This document shows positions 35,701-46,430 of a stretch of 64,000 nt of DNA, piece after piece. The stretch comes from Chromobotia macracanthus (lineage: Eukaryota > Chordata > Actinopteri > Cypriniformes > Botiidae), in NCBI GenBank assembly GCA_036877525.1, contig JAZGTH010000144.1:274501-338500 (forward strand), written 5' to 3'. How positions within the stretch are numbered: the first letter of the stretch is position 1; each line of letters begins with the position of its first letter. The position numbers and the translations under genes are program-made. Under the pieces are notes generated by a model. The model was not told the origin of the DNA, ran no database searches, and saw nothing but the letters and a program-made list of their open reading frames with translations.

Positions 35701-36362
35701 TCACTGAGATTTTCATTATCCCATTATCAGAATCAAGTATTCCAGAGAGCCGTTTAGTAAACTTGTGTAGATGTACAACTAGTAGTAGTTTGTGTGGTTA
35801 GATTTGTTGTTTTACTGTTGTAGTTTTAAATGTTAAAACTACAGATATATGTTAAAACCAAGGGTTTTACAACATTACAAGTCAACATGAGCCTAGTGTG
35901 ATAGTCACTTACTGATGTTCTCTTTGTAAAATTGATAAACTTATGCAGATAAACACAGTAACTTCTTCATAATACACTTAAATACACCAATTATAGCTCA
36001 AATTATAACCATTTATGCTGAGATATGTCCTTTAGCAGAAGACGGGTTTCACACACTGATAGGCGAGTGGTTGTTATTTTCTGCAGGGCATTAGTGATGT
36101 ATGTGTTGACTCTGTGTCTCAGCCCCCAGCAGCTCGTACAGGCTCAGTAACGTTCTGCCCAGCATGCCTGACATGATGCAGTTCAAGAGCGGCGTGCGCT
36201 CAGTGGCGGGAAAACTATCCGTCATGGCCAGTGACGTGGTGTCGTCCATACAGGCAAGTTGATGTTACCTCAGTATAAATATTCTTTTCATTCCTAATTA
36301 CTCAAATGTTTTAATTTCCTGTCTGTTTGTGTATTTTACTGTAGGATCATTACAATACGTGA
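23782..36362 (+). CDS. arfgap3: ADP-ribosylation factor GTPase-activating protein 3
   Basis: Sixteen coding exons: 23782-23850, 24602-24720, 25153-25225, 25497-25628, 32966-33046, 33172-33256, 33348-33407, 33591-33646, 33750-33889, 34252-34383, 34469-34603, 34807-34932, 35017-35137, 35491-35578, 36123-36253, 36345-36362. Phases close exactly, giving 521 residues (human ArfGAP3, from memory, about 516). The ArfGAP domain occupies residues 1 to about 125, with zinc finger C25-x2-C28-x16-C45-x2-C48 and the HRSLG motif whose Arg53 is the expected catalytic arginine. The C-terminal half holds the ArfGAP2/3-type blocks RLGMGFG, FGDVKAISSDMYFG, SSADLF and FKSGVRSVAGKLSV. Known role: activates GTP hydrolysis on Arf1 at the Golgi and COPI coat. 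Intron 15 is GC-AG (CAG/GCAAGT). Exons 6 and 14 have NAGNAG acceptors, so 3-nt variants are possible. Intron 4 is almost wholly a 35-bp tandem array. ArfGAP2 is the alternative; the C-terminus favours ArfGAP3. Confidence 0.95.
23851..24601 (+). other. arfgap3 intron 1
   Basis: Contains an isolated 69-codon basic open frame (24257-24466) with no resemblance I recognise and no splice support. I read it as chance or as a worn repeat. Confidence 0.5.
25622..32883 (+). repeat. 35-bp minisatellite filling arfgap3 intron 4
   Basis: More than 200 units, mostly 35 bp, with 30-bp and 24-bp deletion variants. Core words are CACAGAGGTCAGACAT and CACTGTACTGTACTGT. The array begins at the exon 4/intron 4 boundary: the exon ends CACAGAG and the intron begins GTCAGA, and this junction word is repeated in nearly every unit. 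The first units keep GTCAGAAA, as at the junction; later ones have GTCAGACAT. A 603-bp block (about 25740-26140) recurs at 26343-26743. Variants with GTGGCC cluster at 31985-32100 and GAGGCC at 32229-32390, indicating local homogenisation. The plus strand has almost no stop in any frame; occasional CATAGG variants end the frames. Confidence 0.97.
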
Positions 36363-37123
36363 GTCCTCGCCAGACTGTTGAGAGATGCACATAACAGACA
36401 CTAACATTAAAGGGTTAAAGTGATGAATGTAGCTATATAACTGCATTACATGATGTAACTGCATTACAATTATTGAAAGCACTATTGAAGCTTTATGAGG
36501 ACTTTTCTATAGCAGCTGGTTTATGTACAAGCTTTATTCTGCACTCTGTCAGCTAAAAAAACAAATTGACTAAATGATCATTGATCTTTTGTTTGTCTAT
36601 AAATCGACTGCTTTGGTATTTTGGCCACTTTTGGTTGCCTGGGGCTTTAGGTCACTATATTTTCCACTATATATATTGAATTCTTTACCCTGGCAACATT
36701 TGGTATGGTTGTTCTGCATTTTGTTTGTAATAATATATTTCAACTTTTCTTTTGAAGAAAATGGTCAAATGGCTTTAATTTTGCTGTTAGATCTCTTAAG
36801 ATGAAAACTTCTCTTTATATGAAGTGAAATGTTTGCATTCATTTATTTTTATGTACTATTCTTTTGCTACAACATATAGACTACAATAATATCTCAAGAT
36901 AAATGTATGAAGTGCAACTGTAATAAACCAGCACAGAAACAGAAGAGAGTGAATATTTTCAGATTCATATAAGAGTTGCTGTATGTTTGCCCAATGAAAT
37001 GGCTTGAGAAGATTTGTAATAGGTAAAGTTTGTCATTTGTAAACATTTATAAAGCATAAAAGGTTAGGCTTTTCCTTCACTTGATGTCTGATTTATGTTA
37101 TTTCCTTGAAGTAATTCAATAAA
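36363..37123 (+). other. arfgap3: arfgap3 3' untranslated region
   Basis: AT-rich sequence after the stop codon, with a clear polyadenylation signal AATAAA at 37118-37123 followed by a TGTTTTGTGG element. No other gene is seen here. Confidence 0.6.
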
Positions 37124-37489
37124 GAAAATATTTGCAAAACAGCTCAGCTTGTTTTGTGGAGTGGGGCATTCGGTGGTTTCTGAGATGCAATAACTCTAGG
37201 TGAACTTTGTAAATACAGTATATAATAATTATTTGAATTACTTTAATGAATTATTTGAGTCATACAAAAGTGTTTCTCGAATAATTCAGTAAGGGTGAAA
37301 GTGTCTGGATCAGTAGCTCCAATCACGGAGTGACGGATCTCTACATTTTGTCTTATCAGGGATATGTATGCCACAAACTATAATAATGTAAAAAGTTTAT
37401 TTATGAGGATTAATATTTCATTAATATTTCACATACAATTAAAAATATAAGTAAACATCTATAAAAGTAATTCGATCATGCTAACGACT

Positions 37490-37728
37490 GTGATTGGCCC
37501 ATCCATTACGTGACAGGTGTCGTTATGGCAACAACAATTTACGGCAGAGACGTGACAAATAAGCGCAGCAAAGAGTACAATAAAATAATTCTTTAACTCA
37601 TCTGACCAATTAGAGACGCTTCCGGGCCGCTGAGCCCCGCCCCTTTCAGAACCCTGACGTATGGGCTAGACGCGCGCGCTCGTGCTGTTTCTGCTGCGTG
37701 GCGATTTCAGAGATTTAAACGAGAGCGA
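37490..37728 (+). promoter_or_regulatory. ikbip: ikbip promoter region
   Basis: CpG-rich interval with an inverted CCAAT box (ATTGG, 37493-37497), an ETS-type CTTCCGG (37619-37625), a GC box CCCCGCCCC (37635-37643) and a half CRE (TGACGT near 37654). TATA-less architecture of a broadly expressed gene. Transcription probably starts just before the 22-bp array. Confidence 0.55.
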
Positions 37729-37970
37729 CATGTTCATATAACAGATATAACATGTTCATATAACAGATATAACAGATATAACATGTTCATATAACAGATA
37801 TAACATGTTCATATAACAGATATAACATGTTCATATAACAGATATAACATGTTCATATAACAGATATAACATGTTCATATAACAGATATAACAGATATAA
37901 CATGTTCATATAACAGATATAACAGATATAACATGTTCATATAACAGATATAACATGTTCATATAACATA
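37729..37970 (+). repeat. 22-bp minisatellite in the ikbip leader, ten uORFs
   Basis: Units of 22 bp (ATGTTCATATAACAGATATA plus AC) and 9-bp add-ons (ACAGATATA). ATGTTCATATAA occurs ten times; each is a complete three-codon frame (Met-Phe-Ile-stop). The array lies between the promoter motifs and the ikbip start codon. Confidence 0.9.
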
Positions 37971-38082
37971 TATGACGTTTATTCTTCAAGATTTCATTCT
38001 CTTTCTGCGTGTGTACATTTATATCTGCACGCTTTAGATTCGCTTTTGGAGTTTTTTTTAAACCGCAGCTGCTGGTTCAGAC

Positions 38083-41000
38083 ATGCAGAACAGCGAAATA
38101 AAACGACGTAAAAAGTTTTCAGACCCAAAACAAAACGAAGAGAAACGAAATTTAGCGGCCGCAAACGGAGATAAAGGCGCGGACGAGAGTAAAGAGGCTG
38201 TCCGGAGCTCAGATGTGAAGCTCGTGTTGGTCGTCGTGTCGCTCGGCGTCTCCGTGATCGTGATGTGGTGAGTTCACGTCATTTACAGTCCGATTCACAT
38301 TGAGATTTTCTTACTTTGTCTTCTGGTGTGTCCTCGTTAGGGCTCTTCATCGACAGCATGCACACTTTGCAGAAATGAAAGCACAATACGAGCGGCTGTA
38401 TGAGAAGACGCGAGGCGTCGCGGAGCTCCAGTCACAGATGTCCGCAGTCTCGGACAGGGTTGGTCTGACTCAAACATTAAAGATTATCTGATTCATCTTC
38501 AGGTTTATGTATTAATTATGACAAGCGTAAAATCAACAACCTTTAAATACAATGGGGGTCAAGAAGTCTGACACTACATGATGCAGTTTTATTACAAATG
38601 AAGTTATCTGTATAGTGCTTTATGAATTTGTGGGCTCGTGTTTTAGAAACTGAAGGTACAGTTTACACATCAGTAAGCGCGGATTGAGAAACTCTGGCGC
38701 ATGTTTAGTGATCCAGTACAGTGTAAAAACTGTACACGAAGTACTGAGCACCGGAAGTGACCTGCAGGAAGAAAAGCAATCCGTGGCCTCAGTTCATACG
38801 CCGGACTCACGAAGTCTTGAGCCGATCTCTCGGTTTAACAAATCGTGCCCACGAATTTACAATCCGTCCGCTCAGACTGTGTAAACCTCCGGTAACTGCC
38901 TCTGTATGAACTGACTTCATTAGGTCACACCAACAAAATGTCAGAGCTAGATGCATGTAACAGACTTCTCTGGTTAATGTTATTATTAAATATAAGCCTA
39001 TTGTAACATTGCATTCAGCCAGAGTGCAAAGGAATTACAGTATAACCTGTACATTATTTGTTTTATTATTGCTTTTTTTACCTTCTCAAAACATTGACAG
39101 AATAAAATTGAGCGCATGGATGGGAAATTCATCAACTGTGATATTTAGCATAATCATAAATAACTTTGTGTAGCAGCTTTCCAGAAAAAAAATCAGTTCA
39201 GTACAAAAATGGTCAATTCAAATTATAATCAAGTTAATTGCTTGATTTACTAAATGCTTGATTTGCAAAATGTAAAATACCAGTTGGTGAACTAAACATG
39301 TAATGTTATGAGGTCATGTGACATAAATGCAGTAGCTTATACATGTAGTTTTTTTAAATCGTCTGCAGTATAAAGCCTGTATTCCACCATTCGCAGTAAG
39401 CTGGACACTTGTGTTCCATTTCGAACATGGTCACAACATCATTTCTTGTGTTGTGGATACAGCTGCAGGCCTCCCTAGATGAGTATGATGGGATTCTGTC
39501 CTGTGAAATGCAACATCATCTCCATGGATATGTCAACAGTGCTGCTGGAGGACCAGGACGCCGCTTCACTCCATTATCAATCTATAAACAACCATTTTCA
39601 CTATGTTACGGAGACGTAGCAGAGCAGACTGACGGACGTGACTGCGACCTTGGTGCTCTAAAGACCAAAATCATGGTTTGTGCATGGCCGTGTGATGGAG
39701 CACCTTAAATGATGCCTGTGTTTTCTGAAGGAGTGTCTGCAGAAGGTGGAGGATGGCACAAAAAGAAACACACGTGTCTTGTGTCTTGGATCATACTGAG
39801 GAGGAGGATGCTCGAAGAGTCCAGGAGCTGCTGGACTGGAACACCAGATGGGTTTCTAAACCCCAGGAGCAACTTAAACTTCTTGCCAAGCTACATGACA
39901 AGCTCCACAAGAGGCTGGAGAAGACTGTTTTCGTGCCCAGCAGTGGGAGAGCCAGCTGTCAGCCTTGAAGAAGTTTGTCCGCTCCATGCTCAAAGTCAAA
40001 GCGCAGCTGAGCAAGGTTAGTGGAGCTGACGCTGCAGGTGCAGAGAACAGAGAAGCAGATGCTGAAGACTTCAAGGGAAGAATGTGAGACTGTTTTCCTC
40101 ACAACATTTCACTAGACCCGCTACCTTGTTCCTGTTTACCAGTTATATATCCAACAACTGTGGTGTCGTCTGCAAATTTCAGGATGATGTTATCTTTATG
40201 GTTGGCACTGCAATCAAATGTGAACAGTGTGTAGAGCATCAATTGTAGCTCTAATACAGTACCAGAACACAGAATTTATTTCATATTTAATAATTAAACC
40301 AGATATTTTATTGAACCATTAATAAAACATTTCACATGATGGAATTCCTATTGTGCCAAAGTTATTTAAACAGTTCATGCTGTATAATTGTAAACCAATG
40401 GATCATGATTCATAAATCCAATATAAAATATTTATAATGTACTTTCTTATATGTAACGTTTTTCCATAGTGTACACTGTATATACTGGTAAGAAACTTTA
40501 AGTTGTAAGAATTTTTATTATTGCTAATATTTAGTGATCTTTGATTTCTCTGGTAACTTTGAACATCTGCCTGTTTGTATGAATTCTCTCCTTAAGGACA
40601 GATCCTTTCTGATCTTCTGTGCCTTTACATCTAACAGACTTTCTATGTGTAATTTTCTAGTGTGAGCATGTTCAAGCACTGATGGCCAGTCTAGCGAGAT
40701 CACCACCTGTTTCGCAGTTGGGGAGTTTGGAGGTGGAGGTCACTCAACTGAAGGAAAGATTCTCAAGCCTTACTGAGGAACGGCAGGAACTCCAGGATAA
40801 CCTGACAAGTCTTGTTCAGGCTGTGGAGAACATGGAGAAGCAGACTGTTGCGATCTCCAATGATGTGACATCAAAGGTCGCTTCCATCCGTACAGATGTG
40901 AGGCGCATGGGTGGACTGGAGGGTGAGGTGGAGGCTCTTCTCAGCCAGACAAACACTCTTCAGGAGAAGGTCTCACAGACCGAAAAGCTAATGGTCAAAC

Positions 41001-41440
41001 GCATTGGCGATCTGCTGGCCAGCAGCATCGATCGCGTTACTGGTCTTAAGAGCTCTGCAGACAGAAACACCCAGAGGCTGGAGCAGACTGGCAAACTCCT
41101 TCAAAGGCTTTCCACAGACAACAGCTTGCTTTCTGATGAAATCTTGAAGCTGGAGAGCGGTCAGGCCAAGATGTTGAAGATGACGACCTTCGCTGCTGAC
41201 CTAAAGCCCAAAGTTTTCACAATCAGACAGGACTTCGCCATAATAGAAACAAAACTGGCAGAACTGACGCTGAGGATCGGCCAACTCGCTGAAGATGTCA
41301 TGAAACAAGAAGAAGAAATAGTAGAGATGAAGAAAAGTTTCCCCAACCGTACATTTACATGTGTGGCCGGCCAAGTCAGGGAAGATTTGACTGATTTTAA
41401 ATATGAAACACTGGAGCAGAAAGATCAGCTGACACCCTGA
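38083..41440 (+). CDS. ikbip: IKBKB-interacting protein (IKIP)
   Basis: Three coding exons, 38083-38267, 38341-38458 and 40661-41440, join in phase to give 360 residues. Residues 1-44 are basic and hydrophilic; 46-63 (LVLVVVSLGVSVIV) form one membrane anchor. The remainder is a long coiled coil. The last exon carries the human-like blocks TSKVASIRTDVRRMGGL, KRIGDLLASSIDR, TTFAADLKPKVFTIRQDF and LTLRIGQLAEDV. Known: an ER-membrane, p53-responsive, pro-apoptotic protein that binds IKK-beta and damps NF-kB signalling (from mammals). This isoform matches the mammalian one using the distal last exon. The proximal alternative exon is broken here. AATAAA at 41505-41510 ends the transcript. Upstream neighbour arfgap3 is on the same strand, about 1.7 kb away. 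Confidence 0.92.
38660..38900. other. CpG-rich block in ikbip intron 2
   Basis: A patch richer in GC and CpG than the surrounding intron, including ACCGGAAGTGACC, CGCCGGACTCACGAAG and CCCACGAATTTACAATCCG. Could be a transposon remnant or an internal regulatory block; I cannot assign it. Confidence 0.35.
39462..40087 (+). pseudogene. ikbip: Decayed alternative terminal exon of ikbip
   Basis: Between exons 2 and 3, three frames in succession encode the coiled coil of the long mammalian IKIP isoform. Frame A has MSTVLLEDQDAASLH, VHGRVMEHL and FLKECLQKVEDGTKRNTRVL (compare mammalian LTERLKDLEDSTLRNIRTV). It is interrupted by TAG 39617, TAA 39659 and TGA 39710, and ends at TGA 39797. A shifted frame then gives EEEDARRVQELLDWNTRWV and LHDKLHKRLE. 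A further shift gives WESQLSALKKFVRSMLKVKA, and a fourth segment LTLQVQRTEKQMLKTSREEC. The order matches the mammalian exon throughout. At least three internal stops and several frameshifts mean no protein could be made from it, unless the assembly is wrong. Confidence 0.72.
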
Positions 41441-41510
41441 AGCAGGTGTTTGTTCAAGCTTTATCGTGATGTATATGAATTAACTCATGTTCTAATAACA
41501 TTTAAATAAA

Positions 41511-42011
41511 CTGTGCATTCACGGCTGGAATACATTGTCCAAATATTTCATAATAGGATTTTTGTAGAAAGGAATATCTTCCAAATTCCTGAATTTGAAA
41601 CGAATTAAAGTAAAATTTAAAACTTAACTGCCAGATTTACAGGAAAACATTTATGTGCTGTAACAGAACGTACTACTAACGTCAAACGTCTGGACCTTCA
41701 TGCAGTGGTATTAGATTAGATTAGATTAGTTATATGCCATGGCTTTGATATATGCCATGGTACTGAATAATGGTTGTAGTCATATTCCAGGTACTTAACA
41801 GAATACCATTACTTCCATGTTCAAAAATCCCTGGTATTACCATGGTAATCTTTTCTAAGTGTGATTTGTTATTGACTTTAAGAACCAGAACACACCATTT
41901 GATTCAGGTTACGAATGCATCCTTTGGGTGCGCAGTCAATATATGAGCCAAATGCTCATATAACAGGAAACGCTCTGTAATCTGTAATGATCCAAGGTGC
42001 TTCCTGCCTGT
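41511..42011. other. Intergenic ikbip-rab19, no gene
   Basis: AT-rich sequence with a small ATTAG microsatellite at about 41710-41729 and a duplicated TATATGCCATGG word near 41731-41760. Confidence 0.4.
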
Positions 42012-42065
42012 GGCCGGAGCTGCTGGGATAGACTTCAGCCCCCGTGACCCTGAAAAGGACAAGCA
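42012..42065 (+). mobile_element. RTE/Rex-type LINE or SINE 3' tail fragment
   Basis: GAGCTGCTGGGATAGACTTC followed by AGCCCCCGTGACCCTG and AAAAGGACAAG resembles the conserved 3' tail shared by fish RTE-type LINEs and their SINEs. Only the tail is present. Assigned from remembered family sequence, so tentative. Confidence 0.45.
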
Positions 42066-42655
42066 TACATCAGCCACTCCAAAAACAATTATCTTTATAA
42101 TATTTAAGATGATTTAACCTCCTTCAAGCTTGATTGATCCTCAAAATCCTGATGGTTAAAATCAAAGTATTTCATGACCTACTCGTGTTCAGGTGTTTTC
42201 TGATCTTGTTACTCAGTCCATCATTTAAAGTTGACAACTGTAAATGGTCGCTTCCAGGTGCAGAATTCACAGTGATCCTGATTCAGACTCTGAGAAGCAA
42301 GATGAAGTACAGAGAGAGACTCCTGTAGATCAGACACGCTACAGCAATATACAGACTTCGTCTGTCAATCACACACACAGAGCAACAAGAGTTCTTTTGG
42401 TCTTCTTGTCATACATATGAGTGAAGATTGTTGATTGAGTGTTTTTAACAGAGCCAGATGGCGGATTTGTGAGGAACTCGTGGACTGGCGTGATGAGAAA
42501 AATTGTTTAGTGAAGCTCTAGGTAAATATATCAATATAAAGTTCAGCTTCTGTCTGTTTCCACTGGGGCTTAAATTAAAATCCCAACATCTGTGGAATAA
42601 GTACAAACTGCATTAGAATTTTATTTGTGCTCAGCACTGACTTAGACTGCAGCAA

Positions 42656-42905
42656 GGGGCCGACTGGTAATCTGGCAGACAAGGGTTTTTTTCCGCTCGC
42701 CCGATGTACTTTTTGGGCCGATACATCTCATACTATTTTTGTCTCATCGACCCATTCTTTATTCTGCTTAATTCATTAATGGTGCTGGGGTCTTTGTGCC
42801 AGTGTAACGTATTTGTCAAAAAAATCAGCGTCTGTTTTTTCCAGACTGACCAGCCCAGGAGACATTTATTCAGCAGCCCATTAGTTCTTTTCTGAACAGG
42901 CCCTT
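42656..42905 (+). mobile_element. hAT-like repeat fragment, second copy
   Basis: Begins GGGGCCGACTGGTAATCTGG and shares CATACTATTTTTGTCTCAT and CCCATTCTTTATTCTGC with the element at 17455-18385. No transposase frame is present, so this is a non-autonomous or truncated copy. It lacks the GA-rich array that the other copy acquired. Confidence 0.45.
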
Positions 42906-43720
42906 TAGATAGATGCTACTAAATGAGTCAAAATAACATAGGCTTTCTTGCCACAGCAAGACCTTCATTAACTCCCGGGCCGATGATAATAGTGGTGGTG
43001 GCAGCACCGCCACACACAGTAAGGAGCATGAAGAGAAGGAGATGAGGGAAGAGTGAGTGTAGAGCCTGTGGTAAGCAGAACTGCTTTCAAAACACGAAGT
43101 GTATATAAAACTGAGGCAAAAACTGGCAGGATTATTGTTTTGTTCTTTATTTATTATAGGCTGTAGAGTTAATAATCATTTTTAGGATGTAACAAAATAT
43201 TTATGGACAACATACAGAAATAACATTGAGACACCCCAGTACTGTATTTGATTCTTTATTTTTATCCATTTCCTATATGGTTTTATAAACCGACAAAATC
43301 TCAGACTTTACACGCACCATGTCAGCTGTTTACGTTCAGAAGTAGCGATGCCCAATTCACGAGCGAATATCTCTTGAGCCAGTTCTTTCTTAATTTCAGC
43401 GATTCAGTTCAGATAAATCAGACATCTTACTTGCACGCCGAGTCATTTTTCAGTGAGGAAGGTCTTCAACACATACAGCGTTTGATGTCTGATACAGTGC
43501 CTAGTGAAGTTTCCAAATGTAGCCTCAGATGAAATCCTGCATGTGCTTGTCATATTTTTGCTCATAATTATAGGTATAAAGTTTTATGTATATAATTGTT
43601 CTTGTCAGACTGAAGTACCCTGAAATAATAGTAATAGAAAAAATAATTTTACCTTCTCAGGTTTTCAGAAAATAAAAAGAAATTTTTTTACACAAATACA
43701 TGCAATTTTTTCAAAGAATA
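42906..43720. other. Intergenic sequence downstream of rab19
   Basis: A 94-codon open frame (43248-43532) includes a stretch (GCGATGCCCAATTCACGAGC) that looks like a dispersed DNA-transposon repeat rather than a gene. Nothing else is supported. Confidence 0.35.
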
Positions 43721-43726
43721 TTTATT
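43721..43726 (-). terminator. rab19 polyadenylation signal
   Basis: TTTATT on the plus strand, i.e. AATAAA in the direction of rab19, about 110 bp after its stop codon. Confidence 0.55.
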
Positions 43727-43835
43727 CATTTAGCAGATAGTGTTTTAAAGAGCAATTAAACGAGTTTAAATACTGTAAAATGACAGCAGTCACGATGTTG
43801 ATCTCAGAGCCTCAAATGAACAGCTCATCTGTGTG

Positions 43836-46430
43836 TCAGCAGTCACAGCTCTTTGTGTTTGCTGTGGGTGGGCTCAAATGATTGATGGCTCGTGAGTTTG
43901 TTCTTAGTATCACACATGTGGAGTTGTGACATGAATCCTCCCGCTTGACTTTCATGCCATTCCGTAGCAGCAGTTCTTGTGCAATCATCACAAATGCTTC
44001 CTCGATGCTTTGAGCCTCTTTGGCTGAAGTTTCCAGAGCTGCTAACATGCCTCTGTCATCTGCTAGTTTGCAAGCATCTTCAAACTGGACCTCTCGCTCT
44101 GTCTTTAGGTCACGCTTGTTACCTGTGAAGAACAGCTCAGATGTCGATATTGCTGGAGGGACAGATTAGATTTGGTTCTTCTGAATGCATTTGAAAGTCG
44201 GAAACTTGACAAGGATGAAAAATAGATCCATCATAGAGTATATATATTGAAACATTACAAATTTACAACACATTTCTAGGTCAATAATCAAATAAACTTG
44301 TTAGTGACAGTGAGCATGTGAACTTTAAAAAGTCAGGATTTTCTTGCTTCCATGTTTTGGGATAACATGGCTTGTCTAGAATTCAGACATCCTGAAATGT
44401 ACATTAACTTTTACTCAAATTGTTTTGCTGATAATTTGTAGTGAAAAAATCTATACAGCATTTTCAGTGGTGGTTTTAGCTGTTTGGAGCTTGAAAGCTC
44501 AAATCTCTGAGGTACAATTCATTATTGATAACACTATATGTCACTAAAATGTGATGGTCTGGTAAAGACAAATTACTGTGTACAAACTATTACCGTTGTT
44601 CCCTTAATCAGCACTAAACCTCATTGAACTGTAGCAGGTTGTGTCACATTAGATTATATTAGTTCATCAGTCTGAGATCCTTCACCTATCAAAGCCATCA
44701 GTACATTTGCTGCTCCAAACTGCTGAACCTCATGGATCCAGCGTGGGACTGAGTCAAAAGTGGCTCTGCGGGTGATGTCATAGGTGATCATGGCCCCGTG
44801 TGCACTGCGATAGTAACTCTGTGTGATGGTGCGGAATCGCTCCTGCCCGGCTGTGTCCCAAACCTGCATCTGAGAGAGACACAGTAAAAGACATTAACGA
44901 TCATCAAAGCATACAGATCCCTGTGGCCCATTGCTGAGGTTAACCTCACTTTACTTGCCACAAAATAAAGTTTTCTTCATTGACACCTGATTCAGTAGTA
45001 ATTAGTACACTTTTAACACCTAATGTGCTAAAGCTGTAACTTCTAAATATTATACTACATTGAATATTGTGTGGTGCTGTCATTTTAAGAGGCTCGCCCT
45101 CTGTTGCTGTTACTGACATTAATACAGATACATTACACAGCTTACAATTCGTTCCAGTATGGTGTTGTTTGCAGTGAAGAGAGGCAGAGAGAAGAGATTT
45201 TAAATAAATAATTCAAATAATAAATAAAGCCGAGTGACAGTCATACACACAAAGGTCCTGTTAATTATCAAGCCAAACAAATTACAAAATTATTAAAAAC
45301 ACTCAGCAATGTGATTATTTTAGTGATAAGCAGTGGGTTTAATCAGTCACAACTAACAGATTGGTATCCGGTGTCTTGTAACCTCATCAACCTGCTTTTC
45401 TTACTGTTTTTACATATAGAAAAGGTAAATCACAAATTTTATTTTCTGTTTTTCTCCTTGAACAATGATCGAGTTACTGTGACTATTAATGCAGCAAGAA
45501 TGAGCTACAGTCGTGACATTTTTCATAATCATGACAGAAAATCACAATACTGCCCTAAACTCAATTGCACAAACGCATCTTGATCCTCCTAATACGGTAT
45601 TAAAACAAAAATATTTACCCAGAATAGACATCTGCCTCATTCTCTATACACCAGTGGCTGAAATTCAATATGGGATTGCAGGTATGGCCCACTTTTGTTT
45701 TTCTTTCCCACAAAGTGCACTCAGTGAGCATTGACATGGTCATTGACAAAGTTTAACTAACTGCAAACTAGTTATGAATGACATTTAGCCTCTTTGCTAT
45801 GTACCAGCAGTTTATGTGTGAATTCATCTAAACCTGACCAATGTTGCAAGTCTGTAAGATAAAACACATTCTTAACGGTAAGTTTGGCTGTTTTTATGGA
45901 AATGAAGAAACAGTTTTCCTGCTGTGACGTACAACACCTTTGGTGGAAATATTTGTAGCATGACCATCTGGATAAACCTGCACAACTGGTTCCACACAAC
46001 TGCCGCTGGTTAAACTAGTTTAGAGATGTAATCAAACTAACCTCATGCACCAGCTTCTTTAAAAGCAAGTTTCTTTGATAGTAAAACATCTTTCATATTA
46101 AATAAATGTATGTGTGTACATTGCAAATGTTCTAGATTGTAGTAATTTTTAATGGTATCAACAGTCATAGTCGAGTTCATATAGAGAATAACTATAAATG
46201 AGGCAGACCTTGACTCTCTTGCCTTCAATTATGAGGGTTCGAACGGTAAAGTCGACTCCAATCGTGTTCTGCTGTCTCTCTGAGAAGAGTCCTGTTTTAA
46301 AGCTCTGCACCACACACGTCTTTCCCACATTGGAATCTCCAATGAGAATAATCTTAAAGAGAAAATCAAAAGTGTCCTCTGACTCTGATCCAGAGAGCTG
46401 CCCATTCCACGTCTTCTCCTGTTCCTCCAT
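43836..46430 (-). CDS. rab19: Rab19-like small GTPase
   Basis: Three coding exons on the minus strand: 46430-46209, 44869-44686 and 44122-43836, together 230 residues. The start ATG at 46430 has good context (CCACATGG) and lies 8 nt after an acceptor-like TTGACAG, suggesting an upstream non-coding exon. GTPase motifs: P-loop GDSNVGKT (31-38), TIGVDFTVRTL (switch I side), WDTAGQE (78-84), NKRD (137-140), ETSAK (166-170). The C-terminus ends in C-D-C, the usual double-cysteine prenylation site of Rabs. SYYRSAHGA, WIHEVQQFGAANV and FEDACKLA favour Rab19 over its close relative Rab43. Known role for the family: vesicle targeting, Golgi or apical traffic. Intron 1 has a GTCTGC donor, weaker than usual. 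Confidence 0.9.

Noticed and set aside
23782..36362. Assignment as arfgap2
   Set aside because: The C-terminal blocks (SADLF followed by FKSGVRSVAGKLSVMASDVVSSIQ) and total length fit ArfGAP3 better; the shared N-terminal domain cannot decide alone.
43836..46430. Assignment of the GTPase as Rab43
   Set aside because: SYYRSAHGA, IHEVQQFGAANV and FEDACKLA agree better with Rab19 as I remember both; Rab43 has NGAILAYD and a different helix. Kept as rab19-like.
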